From the NCBI GenBank assembly GCA_945859605.1, contig OX243814.1, positions 25,786,410-25,850,409 of the forward strand: DNA of 64,000 nt, in the 5' to 3' direction. Below are positions 1 through 11,727 of this stretch, one piece after another (position 1 is the first letter of the stretch; every line of letters begins with the position of its first letter). The DNA comes from Lumbricus rubellus. Lineage: Eukaryota > Annelida > Clitellata > Crassiclitellata > Lumbricidae. A program made the translations under genes and the position numbers. The notes below the pieces were generated by a model that saw nothing but the letters and a program-made list of their open reading frames with translations, searched no databases and was not told the origin of the DNA.

Positions 1-67
1 AATGAACCAGGCTGTTTAAAATGTATATAAAAGATATGAATTGAATTGAACTATTACAGGTATTAAC

Positions 68-261
68 CAGGGCTGTTTTAAAGGAATTTTTAGAACTGCA
101 CATCCCCTTCTTTCCTTTTCCATCATTCATGGTAAATTACTTCCAAAAGGAGGAAAATCACCTTTCTGCTGGTTTTAGCTGTACAGAAGTGCTTCTACAA
201 CTGCACAAATCCGTTTAGAACTGCGCATTTTGTGTACAACTGCACGTTAAAAAAAGCCCTG
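68..261. mobile_element. MITE-like repeat, copy 1
   Basis: A 194-bp element begins CAGGGCTGTTTTAAA and ends with the imperfect inverted form TTAAAAAAAGCCCTG. The interior carries repeated 'aactgcac' words. A second, more degraded copy lies at 56449-56643, so this is a dispersed family. I could not find a target-site duplication. Non-autonomous DNA transposon is the best guess. Confidence 0.5.
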
Positions 262-408
262 TGGAGAATAATAATATTTATGCCTTAGGTTGTAGGACTA
301 TATAATCAAAGATTAAATTCTTCGTGCTAAATAATAATTATAGACTACTGAACGTTTATAACATTATAACAATAATAACATAATAACAATAGCAGTGTTT
401 TTATTCAG

Positions 409-689
409 ACGAGTGTCCTATGGAGACGATGCATCACGAGGTTGCCCGAGGACAAATGGTCATTGATCCGGACGAATATCTTCCGGAAAACGGATACAGA
501 TACGTCATCAGCGGCGAAAACTCCAACCTCGATCTAGATCTTCCGGTTCAAACTCCCGCTGACCCTTCCGGTCAGAGTGGCACTTCCGGTCAGGGCTCGA
601 CTCGAACCGGAAGTCGACATTTCGCAGTCGATCTAGTGACAGTTGTTCTGAGTTTATTTCTGCAGTCTTATCATCTGTCATTGAGGTGA
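409..689 (+). CDS. terminal exon of an unidentified gene, possibly GPI-anchored
   Basis: The exon opens after an acceptor ending TTTATTCAG (408) and stays open to a stop at 687-689. The frame encodes about 93 residues: an acidic segment (DPDEYLPENGYRYVIS), a Ser/Gly/Thr/Pro-rich stretch, then a hydrophobic C-terminus (VDLVTVVLSLFL) with a short tail. That order resembles a GPI-attachment signal. A polyadenylation signal AATAAA at 948-953 fits a 3' UTR of about 280 bases. Upstream exons would lie left of the window. The family is not recognised. It converges on the - strand RPTP gene. Confidence 0.45.
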
Positions 690-1864
690 TGATTGCGGGT
701 ATGTTACGAGGGGTCTGACCATGCGCATAAAATTCAGTGCCAAATAATCTAGGCCTGCATTGAATCGAATATCCAAGGTGAAATTTCCGAAGTAGGCCTA
801 CTGTCATCGAAACAGAATCTGTGGAGTGAAGAGGCGAACCTTGGCTAAGACCGATGCTAGATAGGCTATTTTCCAGAAACTATCCCAGTATCCCTAGTAT
901 TTTCCCACATAGGCCTGTATATGTATGTATATTATGTTGTTAATGTAAATAAATGTATAACTGAATATCATGTCTTCTGAGGTGGTTAAACTTCACCGGT
1001 AAGCTATGTAGACGAAATTGTCTTCTGTACATTTTATATCAATGCATTTAATTAAAATTTTGCATTGTAATTTAACAAAAGCATTTTAATATTGCTATTA
1101 GCAACATCACAAACACCAATCTAAAATTTGATCTAATCATGCATCATCATTTTTCTCATTGCCTGTAATAACACGTGATTGCATAAATATGTATATACAG
1201 ACGAAAATTCATCCCAAAATTCATCCCCAGGGGCGTAAAACCAATGAACCTGCCTACGGGCAGAGCACCATCATCATACAGACGAAATAGACGTATAATA
1301 GGCTATGTCTAAAACGTCTGTTTACATAAAGTTGATATTCAACTCATCTCAGCCTGAGGTCGAAAGCACAAAGCCTCAAGGAGTCAAGGTCCCTGCTCAG
1401 AAGCTTCGTCAAGTGAGACTTAAACACGTAGGCCCTACTTTCTGGGAAAGTACGAGTCTTTCCCATGCAACTTGTATTATATTATGTAGCCAAAATAATA
1501 TAGGCCATAACTGAAACTTATATAGTGTGATGCAATATACATGTAGGTTATATAAAACGCCATATAAGTTTATAATGTAGACCGATACTCGGATACGAGT
1601 CTTAAGGTAACGGTCATGATATTGATGTCAAGAGTCAGTTAGTTTACTTAGTTTTCAACTTTTCAATAGATTCTTTACGAACTTAATGACGCGATCTGTT
1701 GTATGCAAGGTAGATTCAATGGTTCTATGCGGAGCAGGCTGTGAATGAATCGTTAGGCGTTCCTCATGAAGCTCCTTTGAAATTTACAACGAGAATTGGT
1801 CTACATGTAAACTGTAGTCTTTCGTTCGACACCTAAAGTTGATGGTAGGTAATCGGCAATAAGC
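690..1864. other. convergent intergenic region
   Basis: This holds the probable 3' UTR of the + strand exon (AATAAA at 948) and the 3' side of the RPTP gene. No further gene or clear repeat was seen. An open frame at 1305-1514 has no support. Confidence 0.4.
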
Positions 1865-1945
1865 TTACTCTTCAGACGTGTATGAAGCAATCGCTGTCAA
1901 TGTATCGGCTGATTGCAACACATCTTGTATGTCGGTAATTTGCTG
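1865..1945 (-). CDS. RPTP exon 21, C-terminal end of D2
   Basis: After the acceptor TGTCATCAG the phase-0 frame reads [20 protein letters not shown] and ends at TAA (1867-1865). It matches the place of the last helix of a PTP domain, where D1 has [17 protein letters not shown] string overlaps the stop, but splicing there gave no good continuation, so I treat this as the terminal exon. Confidence 0.65.
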   Translation of the reverse strand, partial: QQITDIQDVLQSADTLTAIASYTSEE

Positions 1946-4900
1946 CTGATGACACATTTGTAAAGAAAGACTCGTTCGATAAGGCAGCGTATACTCTACA
2001 ATCCTCTACGAAGTGGAATCGCTCAATTTTCGCCTCTTTTCCAGTCTGTATAATAGGCCTAATTATTGGACCGCAGACCAAACGCTGACCATACTTGTCT
2101 TTGATTCACATTTTGGTGCGATTGTGCGTGCATAATAAATTTAATAATAATAATAATCATCAGCGAAATAATATAAAAGTCGCTGGAAGAGTCTGGAAGA
2201 TTAGGTTCTTAAAATCTGTTCAGTCTGTCATTTGTGTGCATTGAATGTAGCATTGAATGTAGCAGTGAATGCAATGCTTCTGACACTGGCGTAGAGTGTA
2301 GTCAGGGAGGAACGCTTGTTCAACGCATCGTCGTCAGAAGTCATCTGCCTCGAACATACTCGCGCCACTTCGTTTAGAAATAGGAAATGGTCCTATAAAT
2401 ACAACAAGACAGATTTATAATGTACAAAATGCAAGTATATCATCAGTCGAATATTTATTTAGTATATATATACAAGACGGTATAGTGATGAACTATGCAC
2501 GCCTTTGCTTCGGTAAGCTATTAACTGAAGAATCCCAGCAAGAAAAAAGAACATTTGAATAAAAAAAGCTCACCGTTGATATTCTCGGAATGGTCTGCAG
2601 AGAATAAGCTTAGATGTAATAGGAATGTAATATAATATGATTGCAATGCAATTTAGTTCATTATGCGATGTTAGAAAATTTATTGTCTGTTGCGCTTTTC
2701 TCGATAGTCGTGCACTTTGGACTTTTTAAAGAGGTCAAATATCAAATATTGGTTGCATCATAGAGTGCGTGCATGGTATAAGCTTATATCCAATGACAGA
2801 AGATAGGTGTTCAATTGTGATGTAATGGGATTGGCTACCATACTCAGTAGACCTAATACTAAACGATAGGAGTTTGTGCTCAATATCCTATTTCCATTAT
2901 TTCCATAATAATATAATTATGCTAGGTTTCCACTGAGCAAAATTAATTAAATACTAATACTATTTAAAGAATACAATTTTATGGCAGAGCGACTGGGCAA
3001 ATTTTCTCTACCTTTTATTTTCCTATCGCCTTGGAATTGATTTCTCCATTTCAGTTGTTGTTGTTGATGATGATGATGATGATGATGACGACGACGATGA
3101 CGACGACGAAGATGATGATCACAATGATGATGATGGCGACGACGATGCCGATGATAATAATAATAATCGTAAGTACAAGATTATTGATGGTTGTCGGTCG
3201 GTGGACTCTGACTTGTCTGCACGATAGACAGACGTCGACTGTTAGTTCAGCAAAGATTCGATCGATGATGTTCAACGCAGAGACGAATAATCCGCTCTTT
3301 GTAGATCCATCCCTAAACAAAGACACACAGAATCCCATTCTACAAACTTCTGATGCGCTACTCGAAATCTAAATATTGGGTACTGCAGTTTATTCATGAG
3401 CGCTACTGCGACACATCCAATCACATTATCAAAGAGAAATCTATTGTAGACATATCTGCGTGCTTGTCGGATCTTGAAAATAAAGCGTAGGATAGAAATA
3501 GTAAATCTTTAAAATAGACAACGTTGGAAGTAGGCCTAAGGCCCTAAGGGCTAGGCTGAGACTGCTACTATAAAGGCTTAATTAAATAAATAAAGTTCAA
3601 TATAAGTATGTGGTTACAGATCCGGGTATGTTTAAGCGAGTGTTGCAACTGATGTAGCGAGACTACATCACGTGTAGTAATAGACTACATCACGTGTAGT
3701 AATAGACTACATTACGTGTAGTGACAGACTACATTACGTGTAGTAATAGACTACCTGTACATTACGTGTGGTAACAAACTACATTACGTGTAGTAATAGA
3801 CTACATTACGTGTAGTAATAGACTACATTACGTGTAGTGACAGACTACATTACGTGTAGTAATAGACTACCTGTACATTACGTGTGGTAACAAACTACAT
3901 TACGTGTAGTAATAGACTACATTACATGTAGTTATAGACTACATTAGGTGTAGTAACAGACTACAGTACGAGTAGTATAATAGACTACATTACGTGTAGT
4001 AATAGACTACATTACGTGCAGTAATAGACTACATTACGTGTGGTAATAGACTACATTACGTGTAGTTATAGATTACATTACGTGTGGTAATAGACTACAT
4101 CACATGTATTAATAGACTACATTACGTTTAGTAACAGACTATATTACGTGTAGTAACAGACTACATTACGTGTAGTAACAGACTACATTACGTGTAGTAA
4201 CAGACTACATTACGTGTAGTAATAGATTACATTACAATTACATGTATAGTAATAGACTAACTAACATGCATTGGATGACGATTCGTTCAGCCATTGGTTG
4301 TGCGTCCAACCAGTCCGACAACTGTTGTCTCATCTCCAGAAACATTTCGACGTCTTCAGATCGAAACGAAGATTTATTCAACCAATTTCGAAGTTGAAAC
4401 TGATGAACTAACAACGACTCTCGAGTTTTCTACATCAACGAACGACAGAAATAAAAATATTAGTTTGGACTTTGGAGTTTATCAGCCTGCGGCATTGATA
4501 TCAGCTGCATAGGCTATAGCAAAAATAATCTAAACAAATTACGTAAGCTTATAGCCTACAGCCCTACAAGCAAGAATTGACTACATGTAATCTATACATC
4601 CGTACATGCTTCCATATATGCAATTATGCATACATGCACGCATAGCCTACATACAACTTAAAAGCATACATAGTCCCACGTATATAGGCTACATTGACTC
4701 TATAATTATGCACATCTCTGCTAGCCAAGAAGAGGAACATACGTCTTTTGTATTTGTTAGTACGAACTGTCTTTTCCAGACATTAGGTGACTCCTGTTCG
4801 GATAGTGTCATCTCAACGAGAAAAGGTCCAAAGGTTCGACTGCCGGAGTTCTCAGACCAGTATCTGGAAGAACTCTATGAAAACAAATTCGCAGAGATTT

Positions 4901-7900
4901 TTCACCGATAAGCAAATTGAAATACAATCTAGCATAAAATTTCATCAAATTGATGACAACCTCTCGGTAAATCTTCCTATTCTTCCTTATAACACTTGCA
5001 TCATAGACCTATATCATGTCAAACTTCTTTCATGTCATACTATGAAGATTATGCATTTAGAAGGTTACCTTAATTACTAGATTAGCACCATAGCCTACAT
5101 GATGCCATCTTCAGGTAGATGTACTTGTCAGATGTATTTGAAATTGCAACTCAAGTAATATTGTATTTCTACTGTTATTTGTGCATCCATCAAGAACTGG
5201 TTAAGCTACCGTAATCGGTATTGCCAACTCAAATTTGTAAAGTGCTATTCTAAAGCCTATAGGTCTATACTTAAGAGCAGTGCGTCATCCTGTAGAGATC
5301 TCAAATCGGAGTTTTTTTTCATCCCTTGACATCTCTATCTTTTCAATTACCAGAGAGGCATATATGATGACGATCTGCTGACGTCATTTTTCAAAGCGAC
5401 ATCTGTGATCACTTACATCGGTGAGGTCATCGAGTAGGACGATCGTTTTCAGGTCGTAATCCCAAATCAGTCGCCAGAAATCGACGATTGTGCTGCGCAG
5501 AGGAACCTGAGTCAAGATGTACGCGTGTGCCGCACGATAGCTCTACAAAGACACGTCATTTGTAAGTTAGTAGGCCTATAATGGTAGTCCTCATTTTGTG
5601 GAATGCAATATTGCACTGGTGGCGTTCGGCGCCTTGGAGCCGGAGGGTTCCAGGTTCAAATCCACCTCAAGCCGCCGCGTAGGGACCTTGACCAACTCCT
5701 TCACTCGCAATTGTTCGCTTCGGTGTGAAATCACGATGCAGTGTCCGCGCTGTTGTCGGGATCACCTCTGAGTAGCGAGCTTGAGGGGGCGCTATAGAAA
5801 TGGAGAAATAAATAAATAAATAAAACTGCATCGGACAAGAGCACGTGCAGTAGCCTACATCACATTGTACAATACATGGCGTGATGAAACAACCACTCAT
5901 TTATCACACCAGTCATCAGAATATATGTCTAAGCTTAGTTCTGATTAAGTGATTCTTGACCAAGGAAATGCATAATCTAACTCAGTGGTTCCCAACCTTT
6001 TTTGACCTAAGGGCCACATTTTCTAAGTTGGAGGGCTAGAGGGCCACTTTTTCTTAGTTAAAGAACATTAGGGGGCCACATTGCTAAAATGTAATTAACT
6101 AAAAGCATATAAAAGTGTTATAATTGAATCGAAATTGAGTGTTTGATGTTATTTATAGACGTAAAAATGAAAAGTTTTAATAGAAAATAATTATGTGTTC
6201 TATCCAGTCAAACTTGTCAATTTTTTAATATATTATTTTTGTTAATTCATTTAGAGATGAGGGCCACTGTGAGGCCTGGCGGGCCACTTTTTTAGGCTTG
6301 GCGGGCCACTTTTGGCCCGCGGGCCACGGGTTGGGAACCGCTGATCTAACTGATTAGTGTTACTCTCCTGTGCTACACTGTATTATTACCATTCTTTACG
6401 CTAATAGACCTATAAATTGTAGATTTTGTAATTCCACATGATATTTTATAGCGCCTCCTCAAGATAATCTCCTCTACAGAAGTGTTCCCTACTCGAGAAC
6501 ACAAAACAATGAGCGAGAGCATTGAAGGGAATCCAAACATAATGATGAGGTGTAATGAGACAACCGTTAGAGCGACTTACATTTAATGAGACGGCGTTGA
6601 CGTAATCACTGCGACTGATATACGAGACGTCCAAGTAGGTTCGGTTGTCATCGTCTGCAATAAAATTGTTTTTAAAACTTTAATGAGTAGAATTAAGTAA
6701 GAATCACAAAATTTAAATAAATCTCAGAAGGCGATAGATTTAGTTACAGCTTAAGATAAAGTGTAGCTTATGCAATATGCACGTAGACCTATGTAATGTA
6801 GGCCGATGCATGTATTTAGGTATGTAGGCCTAAATAGTTTATGTATACATGCATCAATACCTTTAACCGACTTTGTGTGCCTTACAAACGAAATATTATA
6901 AATATCGGACAGAATAAAACAATTATTAGGAATCATATGATATGATACATATAGAATGCAATAATATTATCATATTATACGACAGTGTGTCTTAAGAAGC
7001 AGAGCATAGCCTAGTGACCCTAGTCTAACATAGAGCGCGATAGAATAACATGGGAGATAATAATTATAAGAGACAGTGTTTGACATTGCCGTGTAGCAGG
7101 ATCATTCAGACTTAACTATATTGTGTGATCACTGAAAAACAACTAACAGGCGACTATGGCGGCGTTTCGGTTCTTGGCGACGTTGTCTGGTTCGTTACCA
7201 GCCGACTTCCGACCTGGCTTTGACACGCCAACTCTTTGCAATTGCTGTTAAAATAGTATTTGAACGTAAAATTTAAAAGCTTTGCAGAATCGTGAGAACA
7301 ACAACAACAACACGGAATGCACAAGAGCCAATGGCCTTCTTCAATCATACACTATTCTACATTTTGTAGGTTTATAATAAAATTATCTCACAGCATCGTA
7401 ATATAATTACCTTTAAGTAATCACCTCAGTGAACAACCTGAACAATTGAAAGTCGATACGATATTCATTCATTCATTCTGAGAATTTATAGATCTATACC
7501 TCTCCTCATGAAACCTTCTCAGAGGTGCAAGCAATATGTAATAAAACTCACATTGCATAAAGCTTTAAAACTTAACAATTTTCCATCCAATATTAACTCT
7601 TTCCCGCCGGATGGGGTCACCCGTGACCCCATTAACAGCATAGGTATCAAAACAATTCCGGCTGGAATGAGTTAACAGAATCGGCATTTTGCTCTCGTAT
7701 AGGAGCAGAATACCTGGAGTTGATGATCGAACGTCGACATCGATGAGCTATTTGATTGACAGTTGTCAGGATGATCGCGAATGAAGACAGCACATGACTT
7801 TGACGTGTCACCCATCTCAATCTCATCAACCAAAGCATCGTAGATGAATTCATATTGATCCTGAGAATAAACAAAACGATCACAGTGTAAATCTAACTAA

Positions 7901-10900
7901 AATCAAAGCAAAGCAAATTTTCATATTTAGAGTTTAAAATGGATAAATACTTAGCAGAATCAGTGCGCATATATTCTGCATGTATAGGAAAGCAAGTAAT
8001 AGCATTATTACTGAAAAGCTATGTTATTGGAATATAATAATTAGTCTGTGGCACCTGTGCACAATAGTTCATTGCAATAATTGCATGTAAACACGTGGTA
8101 GCAAAAGTATCAGCATAACGTACCCGTCAGTATATAGGTCCATCCAGACAAAACCACTTAGAACGAATATAGCCTATGGTTCCGGACAATCCGGAGAATG
8201 ACAAGGCGGAGCGGACAATTCGGAACGGCGAAGAATTATTCTGAACAATCCCACTTATTTTTGACCGCCACAAATCCAACTTCCATTTAATTGCACATTT
8301 TATCGCTATTGTAATACGCAATTGATATTGCTATAGGTTTATCTTATTGTCAGTAGGCCTATAGTTCAGTTAAACAATCTGACCTGCGTATGGACCATAT
8401 TCATGCGTTGTCTGCGCAGTTCTTCAACGCATCTGAAGACGGAGATGGATCGCTCGGCAGCCAACTGCTCCAACAGATAGTCGAGTGCGATGTAGGCACC
8501 AGTCCGACCGATTCCACTACTGCTCAAAATCAACCAACCAATCAATCAATCAATCAATCGATCAATCAATCGATCAATCGATCAATCAATCAATCAATCA
8601 ATCGATCAATCGATCAATCGATCGATCAATCGATCAATCGATCAATCAATCAATTGATCAATCAATCAATGGATTCGTTTATTGAAATCAATAAAACAGT
8701 TCAACGCATTATAACATCATTTTGCCAACCATATAGGATTACAGTTGATAAATGGTGACACGCTACTGAGTCACTGACGCTAGTCTCCTTTTCCAGAAGT
8801 GTTTGACCAGATTAAGTCGTCAATAAGTTAATGTTTGAGTGTCTGACCCTTTATTCTCAAGTCATGTATTGGACTGCATTGTAGACCTACTTAATATTAT
8901 TTTTAGTACATAATATTATTTTTAGTATTATTCTAGAAAAGTGATTCAAAAATTATTTATTTATTGCTTTCACGAAAAAAGACGTCTAGAAAACCAACAG
9001 TAACCGCATGTAACCATGATCCATTTAAATAGTCTACACTGCATCTGCCAACATTATCAGGATTAGCCTATATAGACTACTTAGCGTGTTGCAAACAGTA
9101 ATAATTGAACCACATAGGATAATACATGTATAATGTACATGTATATATTTTCAGAAGACAGACCTGCAGTGAATGACGACTGGTCCAGTGGTTCGTGTCT
9201 GATGACTTCTGACCTTCCGTCTAAAGTCGAGCAGTTGGAAGCATTGTTCTGGTCGACCATTGTCCATCCACGACATGTACTGCAGATGACGCACGGTTCG
9301 AGACGGCACCGAACCCTCCTGACCAACAACAACGAACAGAATGGAGGATGATTCACCAAAGAAATAGATCGATATATTGACAATCACAATAGTTAAAGGA
9401 GGTGAGACAGCAGTACTTTCGAATTTATGATTCTCGATCCTGTTTAGCAACATTGTCATTTCAAAGATGGTTAGATTCACATTATTTTATCGAATATTCG
9501 AGCCTCTGAAATGTAAAAAAAATGACTGGAACCTATAAGACGCACACGCATGTCGGACGTCGTATCTATGGACAGCTGCATAGCCTACATACGTTGCACA
9601 CATAGGCCTACATGTTCATGCATATAATACAGACATTATATATTACTTCAGAGATGCGCATACAACTCGTACGCACACAGTCCATCTCACCTTTCGTTCG
9701 TCTTGTATAATGAACTGGCGATCGATGTAATCAGCGTAACATTCCTCGGACGTCATCGTCACTGAAATCTTGTGATAGACTTTTGTGTCGTGCATCCGTT
9801 CCGGCCAATACAGTTCGCACTTATTCTGTGGATGAGAAACACAGACCATAGGTTATTTTCTTTATGCAGCTACATGCACAGCCCAACCGCATAGTTGTGA
9901 TAATCATGTATGCTATCCGATTTGTTGTTCCGAAACATTTTGCAGATTTCTTGACGAATAGTAGACGGTAGACCTACAGTCAGTATTTTTAATTGCGCAT
10001 TGATATCTTAAGCCACGGCTGTGTAATCATTGAATTGACTGCGCGTCATTTGTGATAGCTATTTTGCAGCTTATAGACCAGTGAGCATCATGGTATTGAG
10101 AAAAAATACTAATAGGCCTGTAGCCTAAGTTCTATATTAATTAGGCCTTCTTTGTCTAAAAGTACTATCCTTACATAGGCCTACATGTAAGTTTAATCTT
10201 TTGGTTCTTTAGCTTCGCTTTGAAAACGTTTGCCCTTATGCTTTCGTCATCCTACCTTTGTCTTTTCAATGAGTTGTGTTATCATAACAACGAGGTTCAC
10301 ATTCTGCTGCCAAATCATTCGCCAAAAGTCATCGATCGTATTTGGTCGAGGTCCTGTCCACAAAAAAGAGACAAGTATAAGAATAGTTAAACCAGCATTA
10401 AGTAAACAAAAACTATAAGGAGAGTAAGTGAAGATGACAGAAGGTAGCTCTTGAAAATGTTGAAGTTAGTCTTTGCCACAGAGTATTTCAATTGACTAAT
10501 TTAAAATACGAATAAATTAAGCAATTAATAAGAAATTTTCTGTTAAATTAGAAATTTGTAGGGCATAACTTACCCTGTGCAGCTATGTACATCCGGGCTG
10601 TTTTCTTGTAACCCTACATGACAGTAACACGCTCTTATTATGATGTGCAAGAGAAAAACTAACAAATAAATGCGAGCTTCTTTTTTTCATATTTTCGTAT
10701 TTCCTACACAGATCTGCTGAAGATGGATAGAAAATAGCTAAGAAAAAAGCTTGGCTCGCTTGTAAGATTTTGGAAGATATCAGAGAAAATTCAGGAAACA
10801 TTATTTTCAACAGAAAGATTGTCACCTTATCTAAATAACTAGTCTATGCCCAACTTTTGCAACTCATATCTGGCAGTTTGAAGACTCCTAGCAAGTTGGC

Positions 10901-11685
10901 AGACCTGGAACATTTTAAGAGTCAAACGATAAGAATTATTAGCCTAGACCTACACCTAATAATTATTCATCTGAGCGTCTTCTAAGACGACTTAACTTTA
11001 CTCATAAAAAATTATGAAGTTATGGCAAATAATTATGAATGGTGCTGTTTTTGTTGCGCATTTAATAAGCAAACGTGTCGTAACTATTGAGCTTACTGTA
11101 ATGAAGTTTGCGTTTATGTAGGTCGCAGTTTCGTCGTCGTCTTCTTCGATTTCCAATGGCACGATCGTATGGTCATCTGAAGTCATCGACACATCACAAT
11201 AAACACAGTCGCAGATCACATCACAGAGGTCAAAGCAAACGATGCGTGTATTATTGTATTATGCCAAAACAATTTCTGCCAGTGACAACAATTTTTGTTG
11301 CCAATTATATTATATATGTATATTATTATATAGAACCTGCTGCTCACATGGTAGCACGTTCGTGAATCTGTTCTTCAGTCGGTTGTCGATCTTCAGTCCC
11401 AGCATGGCCACTCCTGCACTGTCGTCAGGCAGTTTCTGAAATCGTTTTTAACAATTTATTTAATTAAATTAGACAGGGAACAAGAATAAGAGAAGCTGCC
11501 TTTTAGGCTAGCACCAAATGGCAGATATTGGTATAGCCTAATTATAACTATTAATTACCAACAATTACTGTGAACGCCGACAATGATAATAACTTTTTAG
11601 TTTATTCAACGTTCATTGTCTATCAAACAAAGTATCGCTCGACTGTTACAGTAGTTAAGTACACACTATAGAAAGTCAGTTGACT

Positions 11686-11727
<42 letters not shown>

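Noticed and set aside
1344..1441. Possible extra 3' exon of the RPTP gene (AYVFKSHLTKLL frame)
   Set aside because: The phase does not fit exon 21, which has its own in-frame TAA.
3051..3338. Long hydrophobic - strand frame (Ile/Val run) after RPTP exon 20
   Set aside because: It is read-through of the GT donor into a GAT trinucleotide repeat, not a membrane helix exon.
4606..4911. + strand frame with [19 protein letters not shown], resembling a PTP juxtamembrane helix
   Set aside because: The - strand holds a phase-perfect RPTP exon (4743-4874) with YWSENSG; the + frame has no usable donor and is a shadow.
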